Under the pieces are notes generated by a model. The model ran no database searches. It saw only the letters and a list, made by a program, of their open reading frames with translations, and was not told the DNA's origin. This document shows positions 50,984 to 61,500 of a stretch of 64,000 bases of DNA, piece after piece; the stretch's first letter is position 1; every line of letters begins with the position of its first letter. Source of the DNA: Mucilaginibacter sp. UR6-11 (lineage in GTDB: Bacteria > Bacteroidota > Bacteroidia > Sphingobacteriales > Sphingobacteriaceae); NCBI RefSeq assembly GCF_020880695.1, contig NZ_JAJIWO010000001.1, forward strand, positions 992,001 through 1,056,000. The letters are read 5' to 3'. The translations under genes were made by a program, and so were the position numbers.

Positions 50984-52933
50984 ATGACATTTCTGACAAT
51001 CACTTCCTCTTTAATAATAACCGACCAATTTATCGGCGCGCTTTGTAATACCCTGGTACATTCGTTGTGGGAAGGGCTTTTGCTCTCGGCCGTAACCGGT
51101 TTGATTATTATTTTTACCCGGAAGGCAAGCGCCGTTACCCGGTACAATTTATTAATAACAGCGCTATTATTATTTGCTGTTGCGGCGAGCGTTACTTTTT
51201 TCATCCAGTTTAACCGGGAACAAATTACGGGGATAAGCGGGGTGTTGCCAACGGTCCGGGCGGGTTTGGTTGGGCCGCCTGTTATAGCCAATGACATAAC
51301 CGCCATTGAAACTACCGGTTTTACCAATCAGTTATTCGGCTATTTAAACAACCATCACAATGCTATTGTGTTGGTCTGGTTTCTGGTTATCTGCGCAAAA
51401 AGCATACAGCTGGTTATAGGATTATTAGGCATACGCAGATTAAGGCAGACGAATATCATCCCTGCAAACAGCTATTGGTACGATAAGATGCAGCAATTGG
51501 CTGATGAGTTAAATATAAGTCAGGTTGTGGGATTACTGGAATCCGGCCTGGCAAAAATGCCCATGGTGATAGGCAATTTAAAACCAGTGATACTGATCCC
51601 TATTGGATTATTGACCACTTTATCAACCGAAGAAGTGGAAGCCATTTTGGTGCATGAACTGGCACACATTAAACGCCGCGACTATCTGGTTAATCTGTTG
51701 CAGGGCCTGATAGAAATTGTGTTCTTTTTTAATCCGGCCGTGCTATGGATCTCGCAATTAATAAAAACCGAACGCGAAAACTGCTGTGATGACCTGGCGC
51801 TGGCCCAAAGCAGCAATAAGGTAAATTATATCCGCGCGCTGGTAAGTTGCGAGGAATATCAACAGGCCATTCCGGCCTACGCCATAGGTTTTACGGGCGG
51901 TAAACACAGTTTAATTGACCGGATCAAGCGTATGGCAAGCAACCGTAATCATTCCCTTAATTTATTTGAAAAAACCATGCTGGCTGTTTGCCTGGTAGTA
52001 TCTGGTTTATGTTTTTCGGCTTTTTCACAACAGGAAAAGGTTGAAAATATGGCCGATACTGTTGTTAAAGTAATCCACCATATTAATGTTAATCAGATTC
52101 AGCAACAAGAACTGGTAAATCCAACCCCTCCCCTAAAAAAACAGCTTGATAAGATTAACAAAAACGTTGCTGTAATTAATACCAATGCAACCGGATTAAT
52201 GGCCGCTGATACCCTGCCGTCAAAAACAGAACAACATAGCGATAGGCGTATAGATGCGGTTACCTCACAAACGCCACCTGTTAATGTTCGTCTTGACCCG
52301 TTAAATGTCAGACTTGATAACGTAAATGTATCAACCAATTTAAAAGCAGATGTAAAAGCAAACGTCAACACCTCTGTGAACGTTGTGGCCCGGGTTGATA
52401 CAACAATTAAAAAAATCGTGACGGTGCACTACGCGGATAAAAACACTAAAAAGTCTGCTCACAGTATTAACCAGGTTTTCACCTATAAAACAGATAGTGT
52501 TTATAAAAAGAACTACAATTATAACTACCACCCAAAAGTTAACGTCAACTATAGGTACACAAATAAAAACGACAGCGTTTATAAAGTAAATTCCAACTAC
52601 AAATACACGCCTAAAATTGATGTTTATTCAAAAGGATATTCGGCCGACACATCAAAAAAATCATTTCCAAAGTCAGGGCCATTAGTATTAGCCAGACCAA
52701 TGGCAATTGCAGCACCAAAGTTGAAGGTTAATCCATCAACACCCAGCTTTGCCGATGAATTGCTAAAGGCGGGTTTAATTAACAATAAAGGCAATTTTAA
52801 AGCAGAACTTAATAATAAGGAGTTAGTTATAAACGGCGTAAAGCAATCGGAGGAAAACCACCAGTTGATGTTGCAAAAATTTATGAAAAAAACCGGCGAC
52901 AAAGTGAATTTGAGTTTTAGTCAAATCCAATAG
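50984..52933 (+). CDS. M56 (BlaR1-type) membrane metallopeptidase
   Basis: This 649-residue protein has membrane helices in its first 150 residues and again near 310-325. The zinc motif HELAH is at residues 224-228 (ILVHELAHIKRRDY), with ENCCDDLAL supplying the third ligand. In BlaR1 such enzymes inactivate BlaI, which is encoded next door. The C-terminal 320 residues have no penicillin-binding sensor domain; they are Asn/Val/Lys/Tyr-rich with repeats (VNVRLDPLNVRLDNVNV; DSVYKKNYNYNY, DSVYKVNSNYKY). The signal is therefore not a beta-lactam by that route, and the tail looks like an unusual low-complexity sensor or linker. Confidence 0.9.
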   Translation: MTFLTITSSLIITDQFIGALCNTLVHSLWEGLLLSAVTGLIIIFTRKASAVTRYNLLITALLLFAVAASVTFFIQFNREQITGISGVLPTVRAGLVGPPVIANDITAIETTGFTNQLFGYLNNHHNAIVLVWFLVICAKSIQLVIGLLGIRRLRQTNIIPANSYWYDKMQQLADELNISQVVGLLESGLAKMPMVIGNLKPVILIPIGLLTTLSTEEVEAILVHELAHIKRRDYLVNLLQGLIEIVFFFNPAVLWISQLIKTERENCCDDLALAQSSNKVNYIRALVSCEEYQQAIPAYAIGFTGGKHSLIDRIKRMASNRNHSLNLFEKTMLAVCLVVSGLCFSAFSQQEKVENMADTVVKVIHHINVNQIQQQELVNPTPPLKKQLDKINKNVAVINTNATGLMAADTLPSKTEQHSDRRIDAVTSQTPPVNVRLDPLNVRLDNVNVSTNLKADVKANVNTSVNVVARVDTTIKKIVTVHYADKNTKKSAHSINQVFTYKTDSVYKKNYNYNYHPKVNVNYRYTNKNDSVYKVNSNYKYTPKIDVYSKGYSADTSKKSFPKSGPLVLARPMAIAAPKLKVNPSTPSFADELLKAGLINNKGNFKAELNNKELVINGVKQSEENHQLMLQKFMKKTGDKVNLSFSQIQ

Positions 52934-52969
52934 ATCTCTTCTTAAAACTACCTACCAACACTTATCAGT

Positions 52970-55417
52970 ATGAAAAAATATAAACTGGTTCTTTTAACCA
53001 TATGGGGATGTTTCGCCCTCAATTTTGCAGCCGCGCAATCTGCCGGATCAAAATTGTCAGGTTCGGTAACAGACAACAACACCCCACTTGATGGAGCCAA
53101 AGTAAGTTTACTTGCAGGAAAAGACTCGACAGTAATAAAAACAACACTGACTAAAGCTGATGGCAGGTTCGTTTTTGAGAACCTAAAGGCTGGCAGTTAT
53201 TCACTACGCATAACTTCCGTAGGTTATAAAAATTATCTCAGCCATGATATAAGTATAACAGCGCAAGAACCGGTCAACTTGCCGGCCGTTCATCTCTCCC
53301 CGTCAAACACCGCATTAAAAGAGGTGGCTGTAAACGGTCAAAAAGCTTATGTGGAACAAAAGCTGGACCGCACAGTAGTTAATGTTAACGCACTTATATC
53401 AAATACCGGCAGCAATGCTTTGGAGGTTTTACAGAAAACCCCGGGTGTATTTGTTGATGCCGATGGCAATATCACTTTTAAAGGCAAAAGCGGTGTAATG
53501 CTAATGATAGATGATAAGCCAACTTACCTCTCAGCGGCTAATCTGGCAACTTATCTCCGGTCGCTGCCATCATCAGCGTTAGATAAAATTGAGCTAATGG
53601 ATAACCCGCCGGCAAAATATGATGCAGCAGGTAGCGCCGGTGTAATTAACATTAAAACCAAAAAAAACACCATAAAGGGTTTTAACGGCACCTTTACCGG
53701 TAGCTATGCCCAGGGTTTTTACGGGCGAACAAGAGAGAGCCTTAATTTAAACTACCGGGTTGATAAGGTAAACCTGTTTGCCAACGTGGGTTATAATAGT
53801 AGTCGGTCTTACAGAAGGTTAGAGATAGACCGGCATTATTTTAATGCCGATGGCAGCCCGAACTTCTCATTTAAGGATGTATCTATATTTAGGGGAACAA
53901 GTACTGGATATAATGCCAAAGCGGGATTAGACTATTACCTGTCGCCAAAAACAATCTGGGGCATAGTTTTTACCGGCGGTTTATCAAACAGTCATGACGA
54001 CAGCCCGGTATTCAGCACATTTTATAATATAAGCGGCGCGGCCGATTCGACCATTAGCACCCAAAACATATCCAGGAGCAAATTTGATAATGCCGGCATT
54101 AACTTAAATTATGGTCACCAGTTTGACACCACGGGTACTGCCTTAACGTTCGATTTGGACTATATCCGAGACGTATCGGGCAGCAATCAAACTTTTATAA
54201 ACAATACTTTTACCCCTGACGGTGCTTTGCTTGCCTCGCAAACCTTAAAGAACGACCTACCGGCTTACATTAATATTTATGCAGCCAAGGCCGATTTTAC
54301 CATGCCTTTAAAAGACAATGGAAAGTTTGAGGCAGGTGTTAAAAGCAGTTACGTAAATACTGATAATGCAGCCAACTATTTTAATGTGCTCAACGGCGTT
54401 AGTACCGTAAATTACGATAATACCAATCGATTTTTGTACAAGGAAAACATAAACGCCGCCTACTTAAACTATAACCGCAACTTCGGGAGGTTTGGTGTGC
54501 AAACTGGTTTACGTATGGAAAACACCAATGGTGAAGGGCACCAGCTGGGTAATGCGCAACGCCCCGACTCGTTATTTATTAATCATTATACTAACCTGTT
54601 TCCTACTGCCTATTTATCTTATAAACTGGATAGTGCGGGCCATAATATGTTGGTGGCGTCATACGGGCGTCGTATAGGGCGGGCCAATTATGGGCAGCTT
54701 AACCCGTTTACAGATATTGTAGACAAGTTTACTCATTTTCAGGGCAACCCCTTTTTAAGGCCGCAGTTTACTTATAATTACAAACTGGCTTATAGTTATA
54801 AGAGTTTGCTAACCGTAGCGCTGATGTATAATCGCATAGTAGATGGACAGGGCGAAACCATATACCAGGACGGTAACATATTTGTAGGCACCCCGGGTAA
54901 TATCGGCGAACGCAAAAACTGGGATCTATCGGTAAACTTTAACCTTCAGCCTGCAACGTGGTGGACGGTTAATTTTTATGCCGAAACCTTTTACAATGCA
55001 TACAGCGGTTTATTACATTCCAGTTATATCAATAACTCCTATACATCCTATTCGGGCAATGCAAATAACCAGTTTACAATGGGTAAGGGTTGGAGCGCCG
55101 AGCTAAGCGGCTTTTACAATTCGAGAAGCATATTTGCTCAGTTTAAAAACATCCCTAACGGTATGCTTAATGCAGGCTTACAAAAAAAGATCCTGCAAAA
55201 TAAAGGAACTGTTAAGCTCAACATTAACGACATCCTACAAACATTCAAGCCAAGTGGCGATATTAATAATATCACTAACACAAAAGCATCCTACCATAAT
55301 ACGCTGGATACCCGGGTTACCACCCTGGCGTTTACCTATAACTTTGGCAAATCCATAAACAACCCACGCAGACGTGCAACAGGCAGTGCCGACAGTGAAC
55401 AAGGCAGGGTTAAGTAA
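52970..55417 (+). CDS. Outer-membrane beta-barrel receptor of the BlaI/M56 operon
   Basis: This 815-residue protein has a Sec signal (FALNFAAAQS). It has a carboxypeptidase-D regulatory-like domain at about 27-110 (SVTDNNTPLDGAKVSLLAG), a plug at about 125-210 (VLQKTPGVFVDADGNI; KIELMDNPPAKYDAAGSAG) and a barrel of the OMP_b-brl_3 type to the end. It starts 36 bases after the M56 gene. This makes it the likely regulated output of the BlaI operon, an outer-membrane import or assembly protein. The substrate is unknown. A shared terminator follows. Confidence 0.9.
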   Translation: MKKYKLVLLTIWGCFALNFAAAQSAGSKLSGSVTDNNTPLDGAKVSLLAGKDSTVIKTTLTKADGRFVFENLKAGSYSLRITSVGYKNYLSHDISITAQEPVNLPAVHLSPSNTALKEVAVNGQKAYVEQKLDRTVVNVNALISNTGSNALEVLQKTPGVFVDADGNITFKGKSGVMLMIDDKPTYLSAANLATYLRSLPSSALDKIELMDNPPAKYDAAGSAGVINIKTKKNTIKGFNGTFTGSYAQGFYGRTRESLNLNYRVDKVNLFANVGYNSSRSYRRLEIDRHYFNADGSPNFSFKDVSIFRGTSTGYNAKAGLDYYLSPKTIWGIVFTGGLSNSHDDSPVFSTFYNISGAADSTISTQNISRSKFDNAGINLNYGHQFDTTGTALTFDLDYIRDVSGSNQTFINNTFTPDGALLASQTLKNDLPAYINIYAAKADFTMPLKDNGKFEAGVKSSYVNTDNAANYFNVLNGVSTVNYDNTNRFLYKENINAAYLNYNRNFGRFGVQTGLRMENTNGEGHQLGNAQRPDSLFINHYTNLFPTAYLSYKLDSAGHNMLVASYGRRIGRANYGQLNPFTDIVDKFTHFQGNPFLRPQFTYNYKLAYSYKSLLTVALMYNRIVDGQGETIYQDGNIFVGTPGNIGERKNWDLSVNFNLQPATWWTVNFYAETFYNAYSGLLHSSYINNSYTSYSGNANNQFTMGKGWSAELSGFYNSRSIFAQFKNIPNGMLNAGLQKKILQNKGTVKLNINDILQTFKPSGDINNITNTKASYHNTLDTRVTTLAFTYNFGKSINNPRRRATGSADSEQGRVK

Positions 55418-55435
55418 TGAACAAATAATCGCATA

Positions 55436-55469
55436 AAAAAGCCCCGCCAGAAATCTGGCGGGGCTTTTT
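55436..55469. terminator. Bidirectional rho-independent terminator
   Basis: An A5-GCCCCGCCAGA arm pairs with TCTGGCGGGGC-T5 around a very short loop. With A and T runs on both sides it can end the receptor gene (plus) and the secreted peptidase gene (minus), whose stop codons flank it. Confidence 0.9.
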
Positions 55470-55482
55470 CTTATATAATTTT

Positions 55483-56223
55483 TTAACCTTTTGGCGTGTT
55501 AGCCGCCGCATAATCGGCCCAAAGCTGGTCGAACGTTTTGCCGGTTAGATCTTTGATCGTATTATCATTATAAGTATGCGCACGTAACCTGGCATCCAAA
55601 TTAACAACCAGGCTTGGTTTTACATTTCTTTCAACCCAGATAAAAAAGCGGGCAGTAACGCGATAGCTGTCGGTATAACTTTGAGTAGGTTTAAATTTAG
55701 GCAGGAACCATTTAGCACCCGGGTTATCAACGCCGAAAACCGCGCGTACATAATCTGCTATACCTTCAGTAAGCCAGCCCGGGCCCCCGCTATTGCCATA
55801 ATCCTGCACAATGTGCATTACCTCGTGGGTAACCACATCAATATCTGTGGGCTTTTTCAACATCCAGGCAGGGTTAAAATGCACTACGCCATTAGCTGTG
55901 GCGGCTACTCCTTTATAGTCAGGATCAATAATAAAAGTAACCTTATTTAAGGTGTTTTTATTGAAAGTCTCGGCCTCGGCGGCATACGCTGAAAAAAAGG
56001 CGTCTATCATCCGTTGTTTTACAGTGTCGCCTTTTTGAGCGAACGTAGCATCTTTATTTATAAAAATAAGTGTATATGTTTTCCGGCTGATGGTGTCGTG
56101 TGTAAGCGTATAGGTTTTGCGGGTGATTGAATCGCGGGTAATATATTTACCTGCATCTTCCCAGCCCTGGGCATTTACTTTTAAACCGGCAAACAGGATA
56201 ATAATTAACAATAGTTTTTTCAT
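55483..56223 (-). CDS. Secreted BSP-type (basic secretory protein) metallopeptidase-like protein
   Basis: The product has about 246 residues from the ATG at 56223; an upstream ATG at 56274 adds a leader that spoils the signal. A Sec signal ends VNAQ. The metal motif HEVMHIVQ with the distal ligand region GWLTEGIADYVR (HExxH...E) matches the basic secretory protein family, linked to peptidase-like activity in plants and bacteria. Residues 31-52 hold a near duplicate of an 11-residue unit (RDSITRKTYTL and HDTISRKTYTL). It is probably periplasmic or extracellular. The target is unknown. Confidence 0.88.
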   Translation of the reverse strand: MKKLLLIIILFAGLKVNAQGWEDAGKYITRDSITRKTYTLTHDTISRKTYTLIFINKDATFAQKGDTVKQRMIDAFFSAYAAEAETFNKNTLNKVTFIIDPDYKGVAATANGVVHFNPAWMLKKPTDIDVVTHEVMHIVQDYGNSGGPGWLTEGIADYVRAVFGVDNPGAKWFLPKFKPTQSYTDSYRVTARFFIWVERNVKPSLVVNLDARLRAHTYNDNTIKDLTGKTFDQLWADYAAANTPKG

Positions 56224-56570
56224 TAATTGATATTTAAGGGTTGAATAACGTTGTAACAGGTTCAAATATCCCATTATTTAAGGTAATTAACAAGTGATTG
56301 GTATAACAAAAAGGTGTAATACAGAGCGATCTGACTATTCCTGCCCTTCTATAACCATGATTAGGCTGCATATCAAATGGTCGTTGAACAAGATCTCAAA
56401 ATTGCAGGTTGATAAAAATATTGTGCGTTAGTATATTCGTTGATTTTTCCGACTTAGTTGTCGCCCATAAATAGGCTTAATGTATCTCTTGTTCTTAGAA
56501 ATTTAATATTAAGGTAATAAGCCTGTTTTACTTTGCGTCCGTTAAATATATCCCTGATCATTATAACGAC

Positions 56571-57158
56571 GTGGAACGCTTTACAGATTCTGAATTATTG
56601 GAACTGATAGTAAATGACGACAATAAAGCATTTACAATTATTTACAACCGCTATTTCCACCAGCTAAAACGCTTTGTTTTAAGGATATTAAAATCGCCTC
56701 AACTTACCGAAGATATTATACAGGAAGTTTTTATACTGATTTGGGCAAACAGAGCCAAACTAACCGGCGTTAAATCGATCAAAGCTTATTTATTTATCAC
56801 CGCCCGTAACCGGGCCCTTGATAGTTTGAAGGCGGCATTCCGATCAGAAGTTGCCATGGCCGAGATTATCCAAAAGTTTATTGAGCAGCGTAATGTTATT
56901 GACGATGCATTGCTTGATAAAGAATATCATATTTTTTTAGACAAGGTTTTGGCCACATTACCGGACCGCAGCAGGCAAATATTTGCCTTATGCCGCGAGC
57001 AAAGTAAATCATACGATGAGGTTGCCGATATTTTAGGCGTCTCACGCAATGCTGTAAAAAACCACATGGTATTATCTATGAAGATACTTCGCACTTCGGT
57101 AAAACAAGAGCTTGGTATTTCCTTAATGTTATTACTAGCCTGGGTTTTTAGCCGCTAA
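56571..57158 (+). CDS. ECF sigma factor of the FecI type (Bacteroidota)
   Basis: This 195-residue sigma-70 family factor starts at a GTG with no in-frame ATG nearby. Region 2 is at residues 5-75 (AFTIIYNRYFHQLKRF; LTEDIIQEVFILIWANRAK) and region 4 at about 120-170 (LPDRSRQIFALCREQSKSY; DEVADILGVSRNAVKNHM). It is followed by the FecR anti-sigma gene. Together they couple outer-membrane substrate binding to transcription of the SusC/SusD genes. The C-terminal end is hydrophobic (MLLLAWVFSR), a common Bacteroidota feature. Confidence 0.93.
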   Translation: MERFTDSELLELIVNDDNKAFTIIYNRYFHQLKRFVLRILKSPQLTEDIIQEVFILIWANRAKLTGVKSIKAYLFITARNRALDSLKAAFRSEVAMAEIIQKFIEQRNVIDDALLDKEYHIFLDKVLATLPDRSRQIFALCREQSKSYDEVADILGVSRNAVKNHMVLSMKILRTSVKQELGISLMLLLAWVFSR

Positions 57159-57248
57159 TTACTTAAATGCATTAAGTAATTATTAACTTTTATTTCAGTC
57201 CTACCCTGCCTTTAACTTTTACTGTCTTAGTATTTAAAAGCCATAATA

Positions 57249-58370
57249 ATGGATGAAAGATATTATAAACAGTTAGTAAAAAGATACCTGGAAGGCAGTG
57301 CCAGCAATGATGAGCTGGAAGTATTTGCGCACCTGCTAAAAGATGGCAAGCTGGATAATTATTTAATACAAACGCTAAACAGCGAGGGTGGCATTAACGA
57401 TGTAAATACCATAGCCCCAAGCAGTTTAACCAAAAAGGTTCAGGGTGTACCTTTTTGGTTAAAATACGCGGCTGCGGTATTCTTATGCACAACAATTGCT
57501 GTATACGGCTATTACTATTCTCTTAAAGATAAACAGGAGGTTGCAGTTGCGCCTGTAAAAAATGATGCTTTGCCGGGAGGTAATAAAGCTGTTTTAACTT
57601 TGGCCAATGGCCGAAAAGTTATTTTAAGTAGCCAGGCTAACGGGGCAATAAGTAAACAAGGCAGCACACGGGTTAACAAAGTGCAGGACGGTCTTTTAGT
57701 TTACCAGCCATCACGGGAAAATACAGTAGCGCAACCTGTTACTTATAACACAATTAGTACCCCTAAAGGAGGGCAGTACCAGGTTAGGCTCCCTGATGGG
57801 TCTAATGTGTGGTTAAACTCCATATCCACTATTACCTTTCCTACAGTATTCAATGGAAGTGAACGGGACGTTACCATCACCGGAGAAGTTTATTTTGAAG
57901 TAGCCAAAAATCAAGACCAACCATTTATAGTACATGCTGCCGGCCAAACTGTTAAGGTATTGGGTACCCATTTTAACATCAACGCCTATCCTGACGAAAA
58001 CGCGGTGAAGACAACGTTGCTTGAAGGTGGTATTAAAATTAGTACACCATATGGCGAGAAAATAATTATTCCCGGGCAGCAAGCTCTCGTATCCAGCCGA
58101 CATATTACCATTGTTGACGACAGTGACACGGAAGCCGCTGTAGCGTGGAAAAATGGAAATTTTGTCTTTAATAATACTAGCCTGCCGGCTTTAATGCGCC
58201 AGTTGGCGAGGTGGTATGATGTCAATATTATTTATAGCGGCACGGTGGCAGATCATGAATTTGTTGGCCAGATTAAACGAAGTGTAAAGCTTTCTGTAGT
58301 TCTTAAGATACTAGCAGCCAGCGGTTTGCATTTTACCGTAAACGGCAAAAATGTTTATATACAACCCTAA
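57249..58370 (+). CDS. FecR-family anti-sigma factor
   Basis: This 373-residue protein has a cytoplasmic N-terminal part (1-70), one transmembrane helix at about 73-92 (LKYAAAVFLCTTIAVYGYYY), a FecR domain at about 155-255 (YNTISTPKGGQYQVRLPDGS; VWLNSISTITFPTVF) and a C-terminal DUF4974-like domain near 300-370 (VAWKNGNFVFNNTSLPALM). It would hold the sigma factor until the TonB receptor next door reports substrate. It is 90 bases after the sigma gene and 162 before the SusC start. Confidence 0.94.
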   Translation: MDERYYKQLVKRYLEGSASNDELEVFAHLLKDGKLDNYLIQTLNSEGGINDVNTIAPSSLTKKVQGVPFWLKYAAAVFLCTTIAVYGYYYSLKDKQEVAVAPVKNDALPGGNKAVLTLANGRKVILSSQANGAISKQGSTRVNKVQDGLLVYQPSRENTVAQPVTYNTISTPKGGQYQVRLPDGSNVWLNSISTITFPTVFNGSERDVTITGEVYFEVAKNQDQPFIVHAAGQTVKVLGTHFNINAYPDENAVKTTLLEGGIKISTPYGEKIIIPGQQALVSSRHITIVDDSDTEAAVAWKNGNFVFNNTSLPALMRQLARWYDVNIIYSGTVADHEFVGQIKRSVKLSVVLKILAASGLHFTVNGKNVYIQP

Positions 58371-58532
58371 TTGTTCAGCAATACTAATCCCCCCTTAAAA
58401 AAATGAAACCAGAAAAGTAACCACCTCAAAATTACACCCAAAAAAACCGGCAGTGCGCTAACACCACCGGTTAATGCTTGGGTGACCAAAAAACTATCGA
58501 CAGAATTATTAACCCCCAAACAATGTAAATGT

Positions 58533-61500
58533 ATGCAATTTAACCAAAGCAGTAAAGGTGCTGCAAAGGAAGTTTTCCCTTATTTCAAATATTTCATAGT
58601 CATGAAATTAACGGTCTTATTAATAACCATAGCGTGTTTACAGGTATCGGCGGCTGCGACAGCTCAACGCATTACCCTTCATGCTAAAAATGCCCAACTG
58701 GGTAAATTGCTTCTTACTATAAAGCAGCAGAGTGGCCAAAATATCTTTTATGATAACCAATTGATCAAAAATACGCCGCCAATTGATGTTTCCATACAAA
58801 ACGGCACGTTAGAAGAAGCGCTGACCATAGTTTTAAAGGGACGGCCCTTAACTTATACAATTGTAGATAACACGGTAGTTATCAGCAAAAAACAAAGTGC
58901 AGTAAAAGCAGTTAACGCGCCGGTTCATATAACAGGCATAGTTACTGATGATCAGGATATGCCCTTACCCGGGGTATCTGTCAGCGTAAAAGGTACGGTA
59001 AACGGTGCTATTTCTGATGCTAAGGGCAGTTATAACATTACCGCCGAAACAGGCCAAACGCTGGTGTTTTCTTCTGTTGGATTTAAAAAAGCAGAGATAA
59101 TAGTAAATAACAAAACTATAATAAACATAAAAATGATACCTGATGCCGCGCAATTAAATGATGTGGTTGTAACTGCCCTTGGGATTAAACGCGAAGAGAA
59201 ATCATTAGGCTTTGCGGCGCAGACCGTTAAGGGAAAAGCGGTTGAGGATGCCAAAACCAATAACTGGGTAAACGCGCTTTCAGGTAAAGTTGCAGGTCTA
59301 AATATACAGGGTACCGGTTCGGGTCCCATGGGTTCATCGCGGATAACGCTCCGTGGCGAAAACTCACTTAACCTTGATAATAACCAGGCGCTTATCGTAT
59401 TGGACGGCGTGCCCGTAAATAGTAAAATAACAGGTACCGGCTTTAAAGCACATTTGGCTACTGATAGCCCGGTAGATTTCGGGTCGGATGTTTCCGATAT
59501 CAATCCGGATGATATTGAAAGCGTTACCGTTTTAAAAGGCCCGGGTGCTACTGCGCTTTATGGCAGCAGGGCGGCAGGTGGCGCTTTGATTATTACCACC
59601 AAAAGCGGCGCCCGGAAGGACGGTGGTTTAGGTGTTACTTATAATCTTAACCTAAGCATCGACCAGGTTAACCGCTGGCCTGCCTATCAATATGAGTACG
59701 GCGAAGGAAGAACCTCTGCGTACTATTCCTATGGTGATAGCCCTGACGGGATAAATACCAGTACCAACACTTCTGCAGGCAGGGCCTGGGGGCCTAAGTT
59801 TAATGGTCAATCTTATTTCCAATATGACCCTAATACGCCCGATAACAAAGCAACCGCACGGACTCCATGGGTAGCCTATCCGGATTATATTAAGGGCTTT
59901 TTCCAAACCGGTTCAACCGTTACCAATAACGTATCTATCGAAGGCGGTAGTGATAAAAGTTCAGCCAGGTTATCTGTTTCGCACCTCGATAATAAATGGA
60001 TCATCCCTAATACCGGCTTTAAAAGAACGTCGGTAGCTTTATCGGTTAACCAAAAAATAACTGATAAGTTAAAGATCAGCGCTAAAGCAACCTACACCAA
60101 TAAAAGCAGCGATAATTTACCATCGGCAGGTTATAATAACCAAACGTTGATGTATTTTTTAGCTATTGGGACCGCTCCTAATATTAACCATAACTGGTTT
60201 AAGCCTTATTGGACACCGGGATTGGTAGGCGTTCAACAAAAGAACCCGTTTAACCCGGGGCCCGACAATCCGTATATTGACATTTACGAAGATCTGAACA
60301 AGCTCTCAAAAAACGGATTTATTGGTACAACTTCAGTGAATTACCAATTCAATAAAAAGCTGGAGCTAATGTTACGAACCAGCCTGGATATGTCGAGCGA
60401 ATTTCGCTCGGACCAGCGTCCTTACAGTATTACCAAATATCCAAAAGGCAGCTACCGCGAATCGAACGTATTTAGTTATGAAGCTAACAATGATCTATTG
60501 CTAACCTATAAGGATGAAATAAACAGTAAAATCAAGTATTCTGTTAATGCCGGCGCTAATGCCTTGAGTCAAAAATATAATTTCCAGGGTATTTATGCCG
60601 ACCAATTGGCACAACCGGGTGTTTACCAGCTTTCTAACAGCCTTGATCCGGCTGTGGCCGATCCTTTGCGGACAGAAAAGGCGGTGAACAGTGTTTATGC
60701 AGCTACCCAATGGTCATTCAATGATGCTTATTTTCTGGACCTTACCGGCCGTAACGATTGGAGCAGCACATTACCTTATAAAAATAATTCTTTCTTTTAT
60801 CCGTCGGCAAGCCTTAGTGTTTCGCTGGGCGATGTTTTTACATTACCTCAGGAAGTATCCTTTGCAAAAGTTCGTTTATCTTACGCCCAAGTAGGCAATG
60901 ATACGCGGCCCTATCAGACCTCTAAATACTATGACAAGATTTATAGCAATAGTTTCACCACGGCCACTACACTGTATAACCCTGCGCTTAAACCCGAGAT
61001 TACATCGAGCTACGAAGCTGGTCTTGATCTGCGATTGTTTGGTAATCGTTTATCAACCGATATTGCAGTATATCGTAATAATAGCCGAAACCAAATATTA
61101 GCTATACCACTGGATCCTACTTCGGGCAACGCAAGCGCGTTGGTAAACGCCGGGCTGATAGAAAGCAATGGCGTAGAAGTTCAGCTTAAAGGCACGCCGG
61201 TAAGTAACCCCGGCTTTAAATGGAATACCACTCTGAACTGGAGTGCAAATCGTAGTTACGTACGTGAATTAACGAATGGGTTGACCAGTCAGGTTATTTA
61301 CAGCCACGATGGGAATGTAACAATCGAGGCGCGGGTTGGCGGCAGGATGGGTGATCTCTATGGCTTAGGCTTTCAACGCTCGCCAGCAGGTAAAGTTATC
61401 TATAATTCTACCGGCTTGCCGGCCCCATTAGACCCGGTGGCAAAAAACCGGGGTAACGCATTTCCTGATTGGAAAGCCGGATTGATAAATGAGTTTACGG

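Noticed and set aside
56275-56570. Nearly 300-base gap before the sigma gene, checked for a small gene
   Set aside because: The only ATG-started frame is 24 codons long with no support.
57986-58225. Antisense open frame inside fecR
   Set aside because: It lies opposite conserved FecR domain sequence and shows no protein features.
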